A stretch of 37,293 nucleotides of DNA from an uncultured Collinsella sp. (GCA_902467875.1 CABQWP010000014.1:1-37293), one strand, 5' to 3'; shown: positions 8,853-17,745, numbered from the stretch's first letter. Translations and numbers: made by a program. Notes: a model not told the origin generated them from the sequence alone.

Positions 8853-9653
8853 ATGGCAGCACGTGCGGACAAAGTTTCGCGTGTCGACCATGATGGAGTT
8901 ACGTTGGTGGAGGGCGCGACATCCGATGTTCGCTTTGCCTTCACCGAGCGCGCCGGTGGCGTTTCCGAAGATGCGTACTCCTCACTCAACTTGGGCTCGC
9001 ATGTTGGCGATGACCCCTTTGCTGTTCAAGAAAATCGTCGTCGTGCGCTCGAGGCTATGGGTGCCGCCGAGTGCGAGCACAACCTGCTCGTTCCCAATCA
9101 GGTCCATGGTGATCATATCGTTGCGGTGACCTCGAACGGCGCCGATGACCTTGAGGACGTTCGCGAGCAGATTGCCGAGGGCTGTGATGCCATCGTCTGC
9201 ACGGCGCATAACGTGCCCGTGCTGCTCTGCTTTGCCGACTGCGTTCCCGTGGTGCTGGTGGCCCCCGGCGGATTTGCCGTGGTGCACTCCGGTTGGAAGG
9301 GCACGATTGCACGTATTTCCGCCAAGGCGTGCCAGGCGCTTTGCGATGCTGCCGGTTGCGATGCGAGCGACGTTTCCGCCTATATCGGCCCCCATATCTT
9401 GGGTGACGAATATGAGGTATCCCAGGAACTCATGGATCGCTTTGCCGCCGAGTTCTCTTGCATCGATGCGAATACCTCTCGCATGCTTGATCTTTCCGCT
9501 GCCATTCGCGAGGCGCTGGTAGATGTCGGTGTCGACGCGGATAATATCGTGGATACCCAGCTTTCGACCGTGCGTCAGAACGACCGCTTTTATTCCTACC
9601 GTAACGAGGACGGCACCTGTGGGCGCCATGCTGCGATCGGCGTGATGCTATGA
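8853..9653 (+). CDS. pgeF: Laccase-domain purine nucleoside phosphorylase (YfiH/YlmD family)
   Basis: Members of this family are zinc enzymes shown to act on purine nucleosides (phosphorolysis and deamination). E. coli YfiH has also been linked to peptidoglycan editing. The 266 residues carry FTERAGGVS, the metal histidine in NQVHGDHI, the metal cysteine in CFADCVPV, the histidine in VVHSGWKG, YIGPHI, and the C-terminal FYSYRNEDGTCGR. The start has TAGGAGG at 8838-8844, about 8 bases upstream. The stop overlaps the pstS start as ATGA, so the two are translationally coupled. In many Gram-positives this gene lies between ftsZ and yggS, as here apart from the pst insertion. Confidence 0.9.
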   Translation: MAARADKVSRVDHDGVTLVEGATSDVRFAFTERAGGVSEDAYSSLNLGSHVGDDPFAVQENRRRALEAMGAAECEHNLLVPNQVHGDHIVAVTSNGADDLEDVREQIAEGCDAIVCTAHNVPVLLCFADCVPVVLVAPGGFAVVHSGWKGTIARISAKACQALCDAAGCDASDVSAYIGPHILGDEYEVSQELMDRFAAEFSCIDANTSRMLDLSAAIREALVDVGVDADNIVDTQLSTVRQNDRFYSYRNEDGTCGRHAAIGVML

Positions 9654-10486
9654 GAAAGATCGTATCGGTCCTGAGCGCCGCTGTGCTTACGCTTACGCTG
9701 TGCGCCTGTTCTTCGGGATCTTCTACCTCTTCCATTACCGTGGCCGGCTCCACGACCTGCCTTCCTATCGCCGAGATTGCGGCCGAGGGCTTTAAGGAGG
9801 AGACCGGCATCGACGTGCTCGTTTCCGGTTTGGGTTCTTCCGCTGGGATCGAGGCCGTCAGCGCCGGCACGGCCGATATCGCCAGCTCCTCCCGTGGACT
9901 CAATGCCGACGAACAGGATCTGGGCCTGACTCCCATCGTCATTGCCCACGACGGTATTGCGGTCATCGTGAACGACGACAACCCCGTCGATAACCTCTCG
10001 ACCGAGCAGCTCCGCGATATCTACGCCGGCAAGATTACCAATTGGAAAGAGGTCGGTGGCGAGGACCTGAGGATTCAGGTCATCAACCGAGACGAGGCGT
10101 CCGGTACGCGCGAGGCCTTCCGTACCATCGTGATGGATGGCACGCCGTTCGATCGCCGCTCGGCTGTTCTTTCGGGTACGGGCCAGGTGCGCGACGTGGT
10201 ATCTCGTTCGCGTGGGGCCATCGGCTACATTTCGCTGGGCTTCGTCGATAGCCTCAACGCCAAGACCTCGGTCAAGGCTGTCTCGGTCAATCATGTTGAG
10301 GCGTCCGAGAAGACGGTCGCGAGTGGCGGCTATCCCATCTCGCGCGACCTTTACTTCTTTGTGAAGGGTGCGCCTTCGCAGCAGGCGCAGGATTACATCG
10401 ACTACGTGACGTCCGAAAAGATGGACAAGCAGATTCGCGAGGCGGGCTTTATTCCCGTCACCAACGACGAGAAGGGGAGTGAGTAA
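9650..10486 (+). CDS. pstS: Phosphate ABC transporter substrate-binding lipoprotein
   Basis: PstS captures inorganic phosphate outside the cell for the PstCAB transporter. The 278-residue precursor has a basic start, a hydrophobic core and a lipobox LCAC, so lipidation is predicted at Cys20. Phosphate-contact motifs include AGSTTCLPIAE near 31, SSSRGL, and NRDEASGTREAF. A Ser/Thr-rich linker follows the cysteine. The start codon overlaps the pgeF stop (ATGA). pstC begins one base after the stop. Confidence 0.96.
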   Translation: MRKIVSVLSAAVLTLTLCACSSGSSTSSITVAGSTTCLPIAEIAAEGFKEETGIDVLVSGLGSSAGIEAVSAGTADIASSSRGLNADEQDLGLTPIVIAHDGIAVIVNDDNPVDNLSTEQLRDIYAGKITNWKEVGGEDLRIQVINRDEASGTREAFRTIVMDGTPFDRRSAVLSGTGQVRDVVSRSRGAIGYISLGFVDSLNAKTSVKAVSVNHVEASEKTVASGGYPISRDLYFFVKGAPSQQAQDYIDYVTSEKMDKQIREAGFIPVTNDEKGSE

Positions 10487-10487
10487 C

Positions 10488-11414
10488 ATGGAAGCACAGG
10501 AAAACTCCCAGACTGAGCAGAATGCTCAGGCACCCAAGAAGCGCGAGCTGGCGCTCGTATCGCGCAGTACCTATATCAAGGAGAAGGCGCTGCAGTGGAT
10601 CTTCTTTGCCTGCGCGTTTTTGGCGGTCGTTACCGTCATCCTGATTTTTGTCTTTACCACGTACTCGGCGCTGCCCGTCTTTACCGACATCGGTCTGGCG
10701 GACTTCTTTAGCTTTACGTGGGCGCCCTCTGAGGGCCACTACGGCATCATGTCGCTGCTTGCCGGCTCAGGTCTGGTGACCGTCGGTGCGCTCGCCATGG
10801 GCGTGCCGCTAGGTGTGGGCACGGCCGTGTACCTGGTCGAGATCGCCGGCAAGCGCGTGCGCAAGCTCATCAGCCCTGCCGTCGACCTGCTGGCCGGCAT
10901 CCCTTCTATCATCTACGGCTTTTTCGGCATGATCATCATCCGCCCGTTTATCGCACAACTGACCGGCGGCCTTGGTTTTGGTGCGCTGACGGCGTGGTTC
11001 GTCCTCGCCATCATGATCGTCCCTACCATCACCACGCTCACCATCGATGCCCTCAATTCCATTCCCATGGGCATTCGCGAGGCATCGTATGCCATGGGTG
11101 CTACTAAGTGGCAGACCATCTATAAGGTCGTGCTACCTGCCGCTAAGCTGGGTATCGTGGATGCCATCGTGCTGGGTATGGGCCGTGCCATCGGAGAGAC
11201 CATGGCCGTGCTCATGGTCGTGGGTAACGCCCCGGTTATTCCCGACAGCATTGCGAGCCCTATCTCGACGCTCACGAGCCAGATCGCGCTCGACATGAGC
11301 TATTCCTCGGGTCTGCATCGCTCGGCGCTGTTCGGCATGGGCGTGGTCCTGTTTATCATCTCCGCCACGCTGGTGGGCATCGTCCGTCTGATTTCCAAGA
11401 AGAAGAGGGGGTAG
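10488..11414 (+). CDS. pstC: Phosphate ABC transporter permease PstC
   Basis: PstC is one of the two membrane subunits of the high-affinity phosphate importer. The 308 residues hold six predicted helices and the binding-protein-dependent permease loop (EASYAMGATKWQTI...VLPAAKLGI) that contacts PstB. ATG 10488 has GGGGAG at 10474-10479, 8 bases upstream. A GTG at 10479 is in frame but inside that site. The gene is packed against pstS and pstA. Confidence 0.95.
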   Translation: MEAQENSQTEQNAQAPKKRELALVSRSTYIKEKALQWIFFACAFLAVVTVILIFVFTTYSALPVFTDIGLADFFSFTWAPSEGHYGIMSLLAGSGLVTVGALAMGVPLGVGTAVYLVEIAGKRVRKLISPAVDLLAGIPSIIYGFFGMIIIRPFIAQLTGGLGFGALTAWFVLAIMIVPTITTLTIDALNSIPMGIREASYAMGATKWQTIYKVVLPAAKLGIVDAIVLGMGRAIGETMAVLMVVGNAPVIPDSIASPISTLTSQIALDMSYSSGLHRSALFGMGVVLFIISATLVGIVRLISKKKRG

Positions 11415-11417
11415 GCT

Positions 11418-12323
11418 ATGTCCGATTCCGTTGACACGACGGTCGATACGACCTCGTCGCGCGAGCGCATCAAGCGTGCCCTTTCCCACGGCAAGAAGGG
11501 CCGCATCAACAAGGACCTGTCCAACAAGATCATGCTTGGCGTGTTTCGTGCCGCTGCCTACATCACCACGCTGGTGCTGGTCGCTATCATCGCCTACGTG
11601 GTCATCAACGGCCTGCCACACATCTCGCTCGACTTTATCTTCGGTTGGCCCCAGGGCGTCAACGCCGAGGGCGGAATTTGGCCCACGATCGTCTCGACCG
11701 TCTACGTGACGGCGCTCGCCATGCTTATCTGCACGCCGATCGCTGTGCTGGCAGCCGTCTATCTGGCCGAGTACGCCAAGCAGGGCAAGGTCGTCGAGCT
11801 CATTCGCTACGCTGCTGACGCTTTGGCCTCGGTGCCCTCCATCGTTATGGGCCTGTTTGGCTACGCCTTGTTTGTCGAGGCCATGGGCCTGGGCCTTTCG
11901 ATGGTCTCGGCCGCCCTGGCACTCGCGCTCTTGATGCTTCCCATCGTCATGCGTACCACCGAAGAGGCCATTCGCGCCGTTCCGCGCTATATCCGCTGGG
12001 GCGCATATGGCCTGGGCGCCACCAAGTGGCAGGTTGTCTCCAAGATCGTGCTTCCTTCTGCCTTTGGCCGTATTGCCACGGGCATCGTTCTCGCCATCGG
12101 CCGTGCCATTGGCGAGACCGCGGTGGTGCTCTATACCATGGGGCAGGCCATCAATCTACCTATTTCGCCGCTCGATTCCGGCCGCCCCATGACGGTTCAC
12201 CTGTATCTGCTTGCCAACGACGGCATCAACATGAACGCAGCCTACGGCACCGCGCTCTTGCTGATGGTGATCATTCTGGCCTTCAACCTGTTTGCGCGCT
12301 TCCTGTCGCGCAAGCGTCGCTAG
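11418..12323 (+). CDS. pstA: Phosphate ABC transporter permease PstA
   Basis: PstA pairs with PstC in the membrane. The 301 residues begin with about 40 hydrophilic, basic residues. Six helices and the permease loop RWGAYGLGATKWQVV...VLPSAFGRI then follow. A GAGGGGG site precedes the ATG, which is 3 bases after the pstC stop. The order S-C-A-B is standard. Confidence 0.95.
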   Translation: MSDSVDTTVDTTSSRERIKRALSHGKKGRINKDLSNKIMLGVFRAAAYITTLVLVAIIAYVVINGLPHISLDFIFGWPQGVNAEGGIWPTIVSTVYVTALAMLICTPIAVLAAVYLAEYAKQGKVVELIRYAADALASVPSIVMGLFGYALFVEAMGLGLSMVSAALALALLMLPIVMRTTEEAIRAVPRYIRWGAYGLGATKWQVVSKIVLPSAFGRIATGIVLAIGRAIGETAVVLYTMGQAINLPISPLDSGRPMTVHLYLLANDGINMNAAYGTALLLMVIILAFNLFARFLSRKRR

Positions 12324-12335
12324 TTAAGGAGTCCC

Positions 12336-13139
<804 letters not shown>

Positions 13140-13231
13140 TCGGTGCGACTAGTCCCAAGCCGATCGGATCTGGTCCGGTGCGTATTCACTGTGCGGGCGG
13201 CATGACCGCACCCAACTGATTGGAGTGAACC

Positions 13232-14089
13232 ATGCGCAAACTGTTTTCCCGTCAGCTCATCGAGGCCCGTCACGAGATGCTGAGCATCTACGAGGCCGTC
13301 GATCTGGCCCTCCACGATGCCGTGAAGGCCTATGTGACCGACGACCGCAAGCTCGCAACCAAGACCAAGAAGCGCACGCTTTCGATTGACGCACGCTGCG
13401 CCAACCTGGAGGCCGTCTGCTACAACCTGATTGCCACGCAGTCACCGGTCGCCTCCGACTTCCGCTTGCTGCAGACGATCATCTACGTCGACTTTAACCT
13501 GCAGCGCATGACCGATAAGGTTCGCCAGATTTGCCGCGCCACGCGTCATATGATCAAGGCCGACATCTCGCTGCCCAAGGAGCTTGTCGGCACGGTCGAG
13601 GCCGAGGCTGAGGCCGTCTACCAGGTGCTGGGCTCTTCGCTTTCTGCGCTCGTCACCAACGACATGTCCATCATCTGCAACTTGGCCGTCGAGGACGAGC
13701 CAGTGCACGCCGCCTACGAGAAGTTCTTCCGCACCTTTAACCGCATGGACACGGGCGATTTTATGGACGACGACAGCAACTATGACGACCTGCGCCGCGC
13801 CATCATGGTATCGCGCTATCTCGATCGCATCGCCTCGATTTCCATCGATGCCGCCTGCCGTCTGACCTTCCTGTTGACCGGACAGCGTATGACTGCCGGT
13901 GATATCGCCTGCACTGATGAGGATGAGCTCGAGAGCATGCGCGTGCCTTCGGGCGAGGGTGTTATCATGAGGCCCGCCGTCGATGTACGCTACGTTGCCA
14001 AGGTGCCCGTTAACGAGGTCAGCGAGGGTCTTCGCTACCTGCTCGATCATCTTGAGGATGAGGACGATGGCGAGGACGACGAGGAGTAA
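13232..14089 (+). CDS. phoU: Phosphate signalling protein PhoU
   Basis: PhoU links the Pst transporter to its sensor kinase and restrains phosphate uptake. The 285 residues contain two PhoU helical repeats with acidic metal-binding patches (near 10-100 and 115-210) and then an extra tail. The tail has a positively selected-looking VRYVAKVPVNEV segment and an acidic end (EDEDDGEDDEE). It is longer than the usual 220-240 residues. TTGGAGTGA precedes the ATG. Its place at the end of the pst operon is standard. Confidence 0.93.
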   Translation: MRKLFSRQLIEARHEMLSIYEAVDLALHDAVKAYVTDDRKLATKTKKRTLSIDARCANLEAVCYNLIATQSPVASDFRLLQTIIYVDFNLQRMTDKVRQICRATRHMIKADISLPKELVGTVEAEAEAVYQVLGSSLSALVTNDMSIICNLAVEDEPVHAAYEKFFRTFNRMDTGDFMDDDSNYDDLRRAIMVSRYLDRIASISIDAACRLTFLLTGQRMTAGDIACTDEDELESMRVPSGEGVIMRPAVDVRYVAKVPVNEVSEGLRYLLDHLEDEDDGEDDEE

Positions 14090-14126
14090 GTAACCCCGTT
14101 CGTCGAAAGATTGTAAATACCTAAGT

Positions 14127-14158
14127 GAGCGCGGCCTTGCACATGCGGGGCCGCGCTC
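14127..14158 (+). terminator. Strong hairpin ending the pst-phoU transcript
   Basis: A perfect 10-bp stem GAGCGCGGCC / GGCCGCGCTC has a 12-base loop and is followed by the short T-rich TTGCGTT. The weak T-run makes full termination less certain. Confidence 0.6.
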
Positions 14159-14208
14159 TTGCGTTAGCATGGGACTACTTGTTTGGCTGTCAGCGGAGGC
14201 GATTGGCA

Positions 14209-14946
14209 ATGGATAACTATTTGGACTTGATGCGCGCTCGCCGCGAGCAGATTCTGGAACGTTTTTATGCGGCGCTCGATCGCGCGGGCCGTCCCCACGA
14301 CGCCGCGAGCCTCATTGCCGTGTCCAAGACCGTTGGTGTCGATGAGACCGTTGCCGCCATCCAGGCGGGGTATCGCCATTTTGCCGAGAACCGCCCGCAG
14401 GAGCTGGTTCGCAAGCTCACGGGTCTGGCGGAGCATCCGGAGCTGCCCGAGGTGCGCTTCGATATGATCGGCAACCTGCAGACCAATAAGATCAATGCGG
14501 TGCTGGGCTCAGCCGAGCTGATTCACTCGGTGGGTTCGCTGCATCTGGCGCAGGCGATCTCGAGCCGTGCTGTTCGCAAGATTGAGGCAGGCGAGCTCGT
14601 CGGCCCCCAGCGTGTGCTCATTGAGGTCAATGTGAGTGGTGAGGAGTCGAAGGGAGGCTTTTCACCCGATGAGATTCGCGCCGCCGCGGGTGAGCTTGCA
14701 GAACTTGAGGGAATTTGCGTACAGGGGCTTATGACTATGGCGCCCCGGGGGAATAAGGATGTGGCACGCCGCACCTTTGCGGGGCTTCGTGAGCTGAGGG
14801 ATGAGCTGGAGGCGGCGCATCCCGATTTGAACCTGCCTGAGCTTTCCTGCGGTATGAGCGAGGACTTTGAGTCTGCCCTTGAGGAGGGCTCTACGCTCGT
14901 TCGCCTGGGCAGGGTAGTATTTAGCCCGGAGTTTGCAGTAAAATAA
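14209..14946 (+). CDS. Pyridoxal phosphate homeostasis protein (YggS/YlmE/PLPBP)
   Basis: This cytoplasmic PLP-binding protein buffers vitamin B6 and has no known enzymatic activity. The 245-residue TIM-barrel fold carries the PLP lysine in LIAVSK (Lys40). Other motifs are FAENRPQEL, FDMIGNLQTNK, HSVGS, EVNVSGEESKGGF, GLMTM and the phosphate-binding LSCGMSEDFESAL...VRLG. The ATG at 14209 has GGAGG at 14195-14199. Further upstream in-frame codons run through the phoU terminator and are not used. sepF follows, matching the common yggS-sepF-yggT order. Confidence 0.92.
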   Translation: MDNYLDLMRARREQILERFYAALDRAGRPHDAASLIAVSKTVGVDETVAAIQAGYRHFAENRPQELVRKLTGLAEHPELPEVRFDMIGNLQTNKINAVLGSAELIHSVGSLHLAQAISSRAVRKIEAGELVGPQRVLIEVNVSGEESKGGFSPDEIRAAAGELAELEGICVQGLMTMAPRGNKDVARRTFAGLRELRDELEAAHPDLNLPELSCGMSEDFESALEEGSTLVRLGRVVFSPEFAVK

Positions 14947-15006
14947 GGCTCTGAAGTGCGCACTGATTATCGGGGCGCCTGCACTAAACCGCGAGAGGAC
15001 ACAACC

Positions 15007-15729
15007 ATGGGCTTCCTTGACGAGATTAAAAATAAGATGCACCTGGGCGGCCAGCAGGGTTACGACCAGGGTTATGGCCAGGACGACGACTACGGCTACG
15101 ATGACGGCTACGACGATGGCTATCAGAACAACGGCTACAGTGGTGCTTCGGGCGAGGGCTTCTACACCCAAGACGAGCCGAGCAACGGCCTGCTTGGCCA
15201 GACGCGCCGCGGTGAAGCTGAGTCGGTTGCCGTGTATACGCGCTCCGGTCAGCTGGTCGGCGATGACTCCCGCCATGCCACGACGTATAACCCGCCTTCG
15301 CGCTCGCAGGACAGTGTTGCGAGCGGTTATCGTCCTGGTGCCTATGACACGCCGTCGAGCTACGCCGAGAATACCCGCGCCCGTGCCGCCGCTGCACCCG
15401 CGCCTGCACCGAGCGATGCCTCGGCCTATGCGAGCAATATCATCAACGCCACGCCGCAGCTGCCGGCCTATGTCCTGCGCCCCGAGAGCTATGACGACGT
15501 GGAGACCGTGGTGCGCCGCGTTCGCACCAAGCAGCCTGTCGCACTGATTTTTGTGGGCGTACGCACCGAAGTTGCCAAGCGCGTCTTGGACTTCTCTTAC
15601 GGCTTTGCCTGCGGTCTGGGTGCCACGGTCAAGGAGGTGGGCGACCGCGTGTTCATGGTGCTGCCCGCCGGTTGCGAGGTCAAAGATTCCGATCTCAAGA
15701 AGCTTCGTGCCGACGGCTACCTTAAGTAA
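15007..15729 (+). CDS. sepF: Cell division protein SepF
   Basis: SepF binds the FtsZ C-terminal peptide and tethers it to the membrane, and it is the main tether where FtsA is missing. The 240 residues start with MGFLDEIKNKM, the membrane-binding amphipathic helix. A long disordered linker follows, with Gly/Tyr/Asp-rich GYD-like repeats at about 14-50 and then a Ser/Pro/Ala-rich part to 150. The SepF (DUF552) domain occupies about 153-240 (YVLRPESYDD, VALIFVGV, GATVKEVGDRVFMVLP). ATG 15007 has GAGAGGAC upstream. An in-frame GTG at 14956 lacks one. The TAA stop is in the same frame as the following yggT. Confidence 0.93.
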   Translation: MGFLDEIKNKMHLGGQQGYDQGYGQDDDYGYDDGYDDGYQNNGYSGASGEGFYTQDEPSNGLLGQTRRGEAESVAVYTRSGQLVGDDSRHATTYNPPSRSQDSVASGYRPGAYDTPSSYAENTRARAAAAPAPAPSDASAYASNIINATPQLPAYVLRPESYDDVETVVRRVRTKQPVALIFVGVRTEVAKRVLDFSYGFACGLGATVKEVGDRVFMVLPAGCEVKDSDLKKLRADGYLK

Positions 15730-15750
15730 AGACAAGACGAGGAGATTCCC

Positions 15751-16032
15751 ATCAACATCTACACTATCGTCCAGCTGGTCAACACGCTGTTCAACTTCTA
15801 TTCCACGCTCATTGTCGTCTACTGCTTTATGACGTGGATTCCCATGAAGCAGGGTGGTTTGCTTCAGGATATTGCCGCGGTGCTTGATAGCGTGTGCGGT
15901 CCGTGGCTCAACCTGTTCCGTCGTTTCATCCCGCCGATGGGCGGTATCGATTTTTCGCCGGTCGTTGCGATTATTGCGTTGCAGTTGGTGCAGAGGCTGG
16001 TTCTGCAGCTTCTTATAGGTATACTCGTGTAG
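15751..16032 (+). CDS. YggT/YlmG family membrane protein with apparent ATC start
   Basis: YggT proteins are small two-helix membrane proteins found beside sepF and divIVA, with an ill-defined role in division. The frame reads NIYTIVQLVNTLFNFYSTL...YCFMTWIP...FRRFIPPMGGIDFSPVVAIIALQ, a full-length family member of about 93 residues. No ATG, GTG or TTG exists between the sepF stop and the internal ATG 15829, which would remove the first helix. GAGGAG at 15739-15744 stands 6 bases before ATC 15751, so ATC (or ATT 15745) is the likely start. The only stop separating this frame from SepF is the TAA at 15727. Confidence 0.85.
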   Translation: MNIYTIVQLVNTLFNFYSTLIVVYCFMTWIPMKQGGLLQDIAAVLDSVCGPWLNLFRRFIPPMGGIDFSPVVAIIALQLVQRLVLQLLIGILV

Positions 16033-16093
16033 AACTGACTTAGTAACTTACGTCGGGCGTGTAGCGCCGAGGCGATGAAAAAGGAGACTTGTT

Positions 16094-16768
16094 ATGGCTA
16101 TTACCCCTGCAGACATCCAGGCTCAGACTTTCTCTGAGGCCAAGCGTGGCTACGATCCTGCTGAGGTCGACGTCTTCTTGGAGACGCTGTCCTCCGAGGT
16201 TGACGCTATGCTCGCTAAGATCGTCGACCTTAAGGGTCGCCTGACTGCTACCGAGCAGCAGCTTGCCGATGCGCAGGCTCAGCTTGCCCAAGCTCAGGAT
16301 GCCACCGCCCAGGCCGTTCCTGCCGCCCCCGTGGCTGCTCCCGCCCCTGACTTCTCCGCTCAGGAGCGCCAGATTTCCGCTGCCCTGATCGCTGCCCAGC
16401 AGACCGCTGAGACCATCGTCAACGATGCCAACGAGAACGCTGAGCGTATCCGCAACGAGGCTGACGCCAAGGCCCGCGAGGTTATCCGCCAGGCTCTGAC
16501 CGAGAAGCAGGCCGAGCTCGAGGAGATCGATCGTCTCAAGGCTTCCCGTGAGGAGTTCAAGGCAGAGTATCTCAAGCTCATCCAGCACTTCATGGACGAT
16601 GCCCAGAATTCCTTCCCGGCCGATCTGATGGCCTCCACGCCGGTCGGTTCTGCCGCTTCTCCTGCAGTGACTGTTCCCGCCGAGCCGCTGCCCGTCGCTG
16701 ACCCGGTTGTCCCCGTGGCCGATCCCTTCGCCCCGATCGACAACTTTGCTGCCGACGACCTGGACTAA
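16094..16768 (+). CDS. divIVA: DivIVA domain protein
   Basis: DivIVA (Wag31 in other actinobacteria) binds curved membrane and organises polar growth or septum placement. The 224 residues begin with the lipid-binding domain (ITPADIQAQTF, GYDPAEVDVFLE). Two coiled-coil stretches (about 30-70 and 95-165) are separated by an Ala/Pro linker, and a Pro/Val/Ala-rich tail runs from about 175. AAAAAGGAGA lies upstream of the ATG. Alanine-rich codon use resembles that of a highly expressed gene. A strong terminator follows. Confidence 0.92.
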   Translation: MAITPADIQAQTFSEAKRGYDPAEVDVFLETLSSEVDAMLAKIVDLKGRLTATEQQLADAQAQLAQAQDATAQAVPAAPVAAPAPDFSAQERQISAALIAAQQTAETIVNDANENAERIRNEADAKAREVIRQALTEKQAELEEIDRLKASREEFKAEYLKLIQHFMDDAQNSFPADLMASTPVGSAASPAVTVPAEPLPVADPVVPVADPFAPIDNFAADDLD

Positions 16769-16794
16769 CATTCGGCCTACAATTTAGTGCCTAG

Positions 16795-16824
16795 AAAGGA
16801 CCCGCAGCTTGCGGGTCCTTTTTT
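16795..16824 (+). terminator. Intrinsic terminator after divIVA
   Basis: A perfect 12-bp stem AAAGGACCCGCA / TGCGGGTCCTTT with a GCT loop runs into six T. It ends the yggS-divIVA transcript. Confidence 0.93.
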
Positions 16825-16849
16825 ATGACTGTGCCGGAGTGCGTAACAT

Positions 16850-16887
16850 AAAAAACCGAGCCCTGCACATAATGGCGCAGAACTCGG
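16850..16887 (-). terminator. Intrinsic terminator of the nitroreductase gene
   Basis: Read on the minus strand, an 11-bp stem CCGAGTTCTGC / GCAGGGCTCGG with two G-U pairs is followed by six T. A second perfect 9-bp stem (GTAGGTTTT / AAAACCTAC, 16909-16938) spans the gene's stop codon just before it. Confidence 0.8.
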
Positions 16888-16934
16888 CGAACGGGTGAGC
16901 GGTCAAGGGTAGGTTTTAAGGCATGTCCCAAAAC

Positions 16935-17465
16935 CTACTTGAGGAGGAAGTCGGAGAGGGGAATGGTACGGGCCTCGCGATGCTCGGGATCGGCGATGTG
17001 GTCGGCAGGATATCCACAGACGAGCATGTGATAGGGATAGACGCCCTTGGGCAGATTGAACTGCTCCTGTGCCACCTCTGGCTTAAAATGGCATACCCAG
17101 CACGTTCCCAGGCCCTGCTCGGTGGCCTCCATCATCATCTGATCGCAAACGATGGATGTATCGATTTCGCTGGAATTCATCTGATCATACGGGCGCACCC
17201 AAGCATCATCGGTAACGCTGCAAATAAGGAAGATAAGCGGAGCGCCAAAGATAGACCCATCACGAGCAAACCGAGGCTGACAAGCAGCAGCCTTCTCCAG
17301 AAGCTCAGGCGTATCCAACACCATCACACGGGTTGGATGATTATTACAAGCAGAAGGAGCAATCCGCCCAGCCTCAACAATGGCATCCACCACAGCTTGC
17401 TCAACAGGACGGTCCTCAAACGAACGACAAGAATACCGACCACGAGCCAGATCCAAATAACTCAC
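16935..17465 (-). CDS. Nitroreductase family FMN oxidoreductase
   Basis: The protein is a single-domain FMN-dependent nitroreductase of 176 residues, and its substrate is not predictable. The N-terminus SYLDLARGRYSCRSFEDRPV holds the FMN phosphate-binding Arg/Ser set. RIAPSACNNHPTRVMV, YDQMNSSEIDTSIVCDQMMMEA and GLGTCWVC follow the family pattern. The GTG start at 17465 is chosen because GGAGG lies 8 bases upstream on this strand. An upstream in-frame start would add 21 unrelated residues. The 5' half uses T- and G-ending codons far more than neighbouring genes. Flavin reductase activity is equally possible. Confidence 0.85.
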   Translation of the reverse strand: MSYLDLARGRYSCRSFEDRPVEQAVVDAIVEAGRIAPSACNNHPTRVMVLDTPELLEKAAACQPRFARDGSIFGAPLIFLICSVTDDAWVRPYDQMNSSEIDTSIVCDQMMMEATEQGLGTCWVCHFKPEVAQEQFNLPKGVYPYHMLVCGYPADHIADPEHREARTIPLSDFLLK

Positions 17466-17551
17466 AACCAAGACCTCCAAATTCAACGAATCAATCCAAA
17501 GTAAAACAAAGGGTACCCAAAGCCCCATCCACCCAAACGTTTAAGGCGGTC

Positions 17552-17629
17552 CCAAAGTTCCCAATCGGGTCCAAAGGCCCCGCCAACAAAAGCCCCATCG
17601 CTTTCAAAGTATCAGCCAAAGTTCCCAAT
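17552..17629. repeat. Degenerate direct repeats upstream of the nitroreductase
   Basis: The 14-mer CCAAAGTTCCCAAT occurs at 17552-17565 and 17616-17629. The shorter AAAGCCCCATC recurs nearby, at about 17519 and 17589. The whole spacer is very rich in C and A on the plus strand. No gene is seen in it. Confidence 0.7.
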
Positions 17630-17641
17630 GGTGGTACGTAA

Positions 17642-17725
17642 GGCGAAGGGCCGGCACCTGTTTACTTTCGAACGACTCTGCCATGCAGCCGGAGTGAGAA
17701 AGCAAACAGGTGCCGGCCCTTCGCC
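17642..17725. repeat. Long palindrome, 28-bp arms
   Basis: Arms at 17642-17669 and 17698-17725 match at 27 of 28 positions. The only mismatch becomes a G-U pair in minus-strand RNA, so the relevant transcript is probably the DUF47 mRNA. The loop holds a small CTGC/GCAG stem. Flanking GGTACGT (17632-17638) and ACGTACC (17734-17740) can add an outer stem. No T-run follows on the minus strand, so it is not a standard terminator. It starts 20 bases past the DUF47 stop. Confidence 0.9.
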
Positions 17726-17745
17726 GCCGGGACACGTACCCCCAA

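Noticed and set aside
15727..15751. Programmed readthrough making a SepF-YggT fusion
   Set aside because: The stop is TAA followed by AGA, not a leaky context, and a good ribosome site before ATC 15751 gives a simpler explanation.
17333..17641. 102-codon plus-strand ORF rich in Gln, Pro and Lys
   Set aside because: It arises from the C/A-rich strand opposite the nitroreductase 5' end and has no ribosome site or domain.
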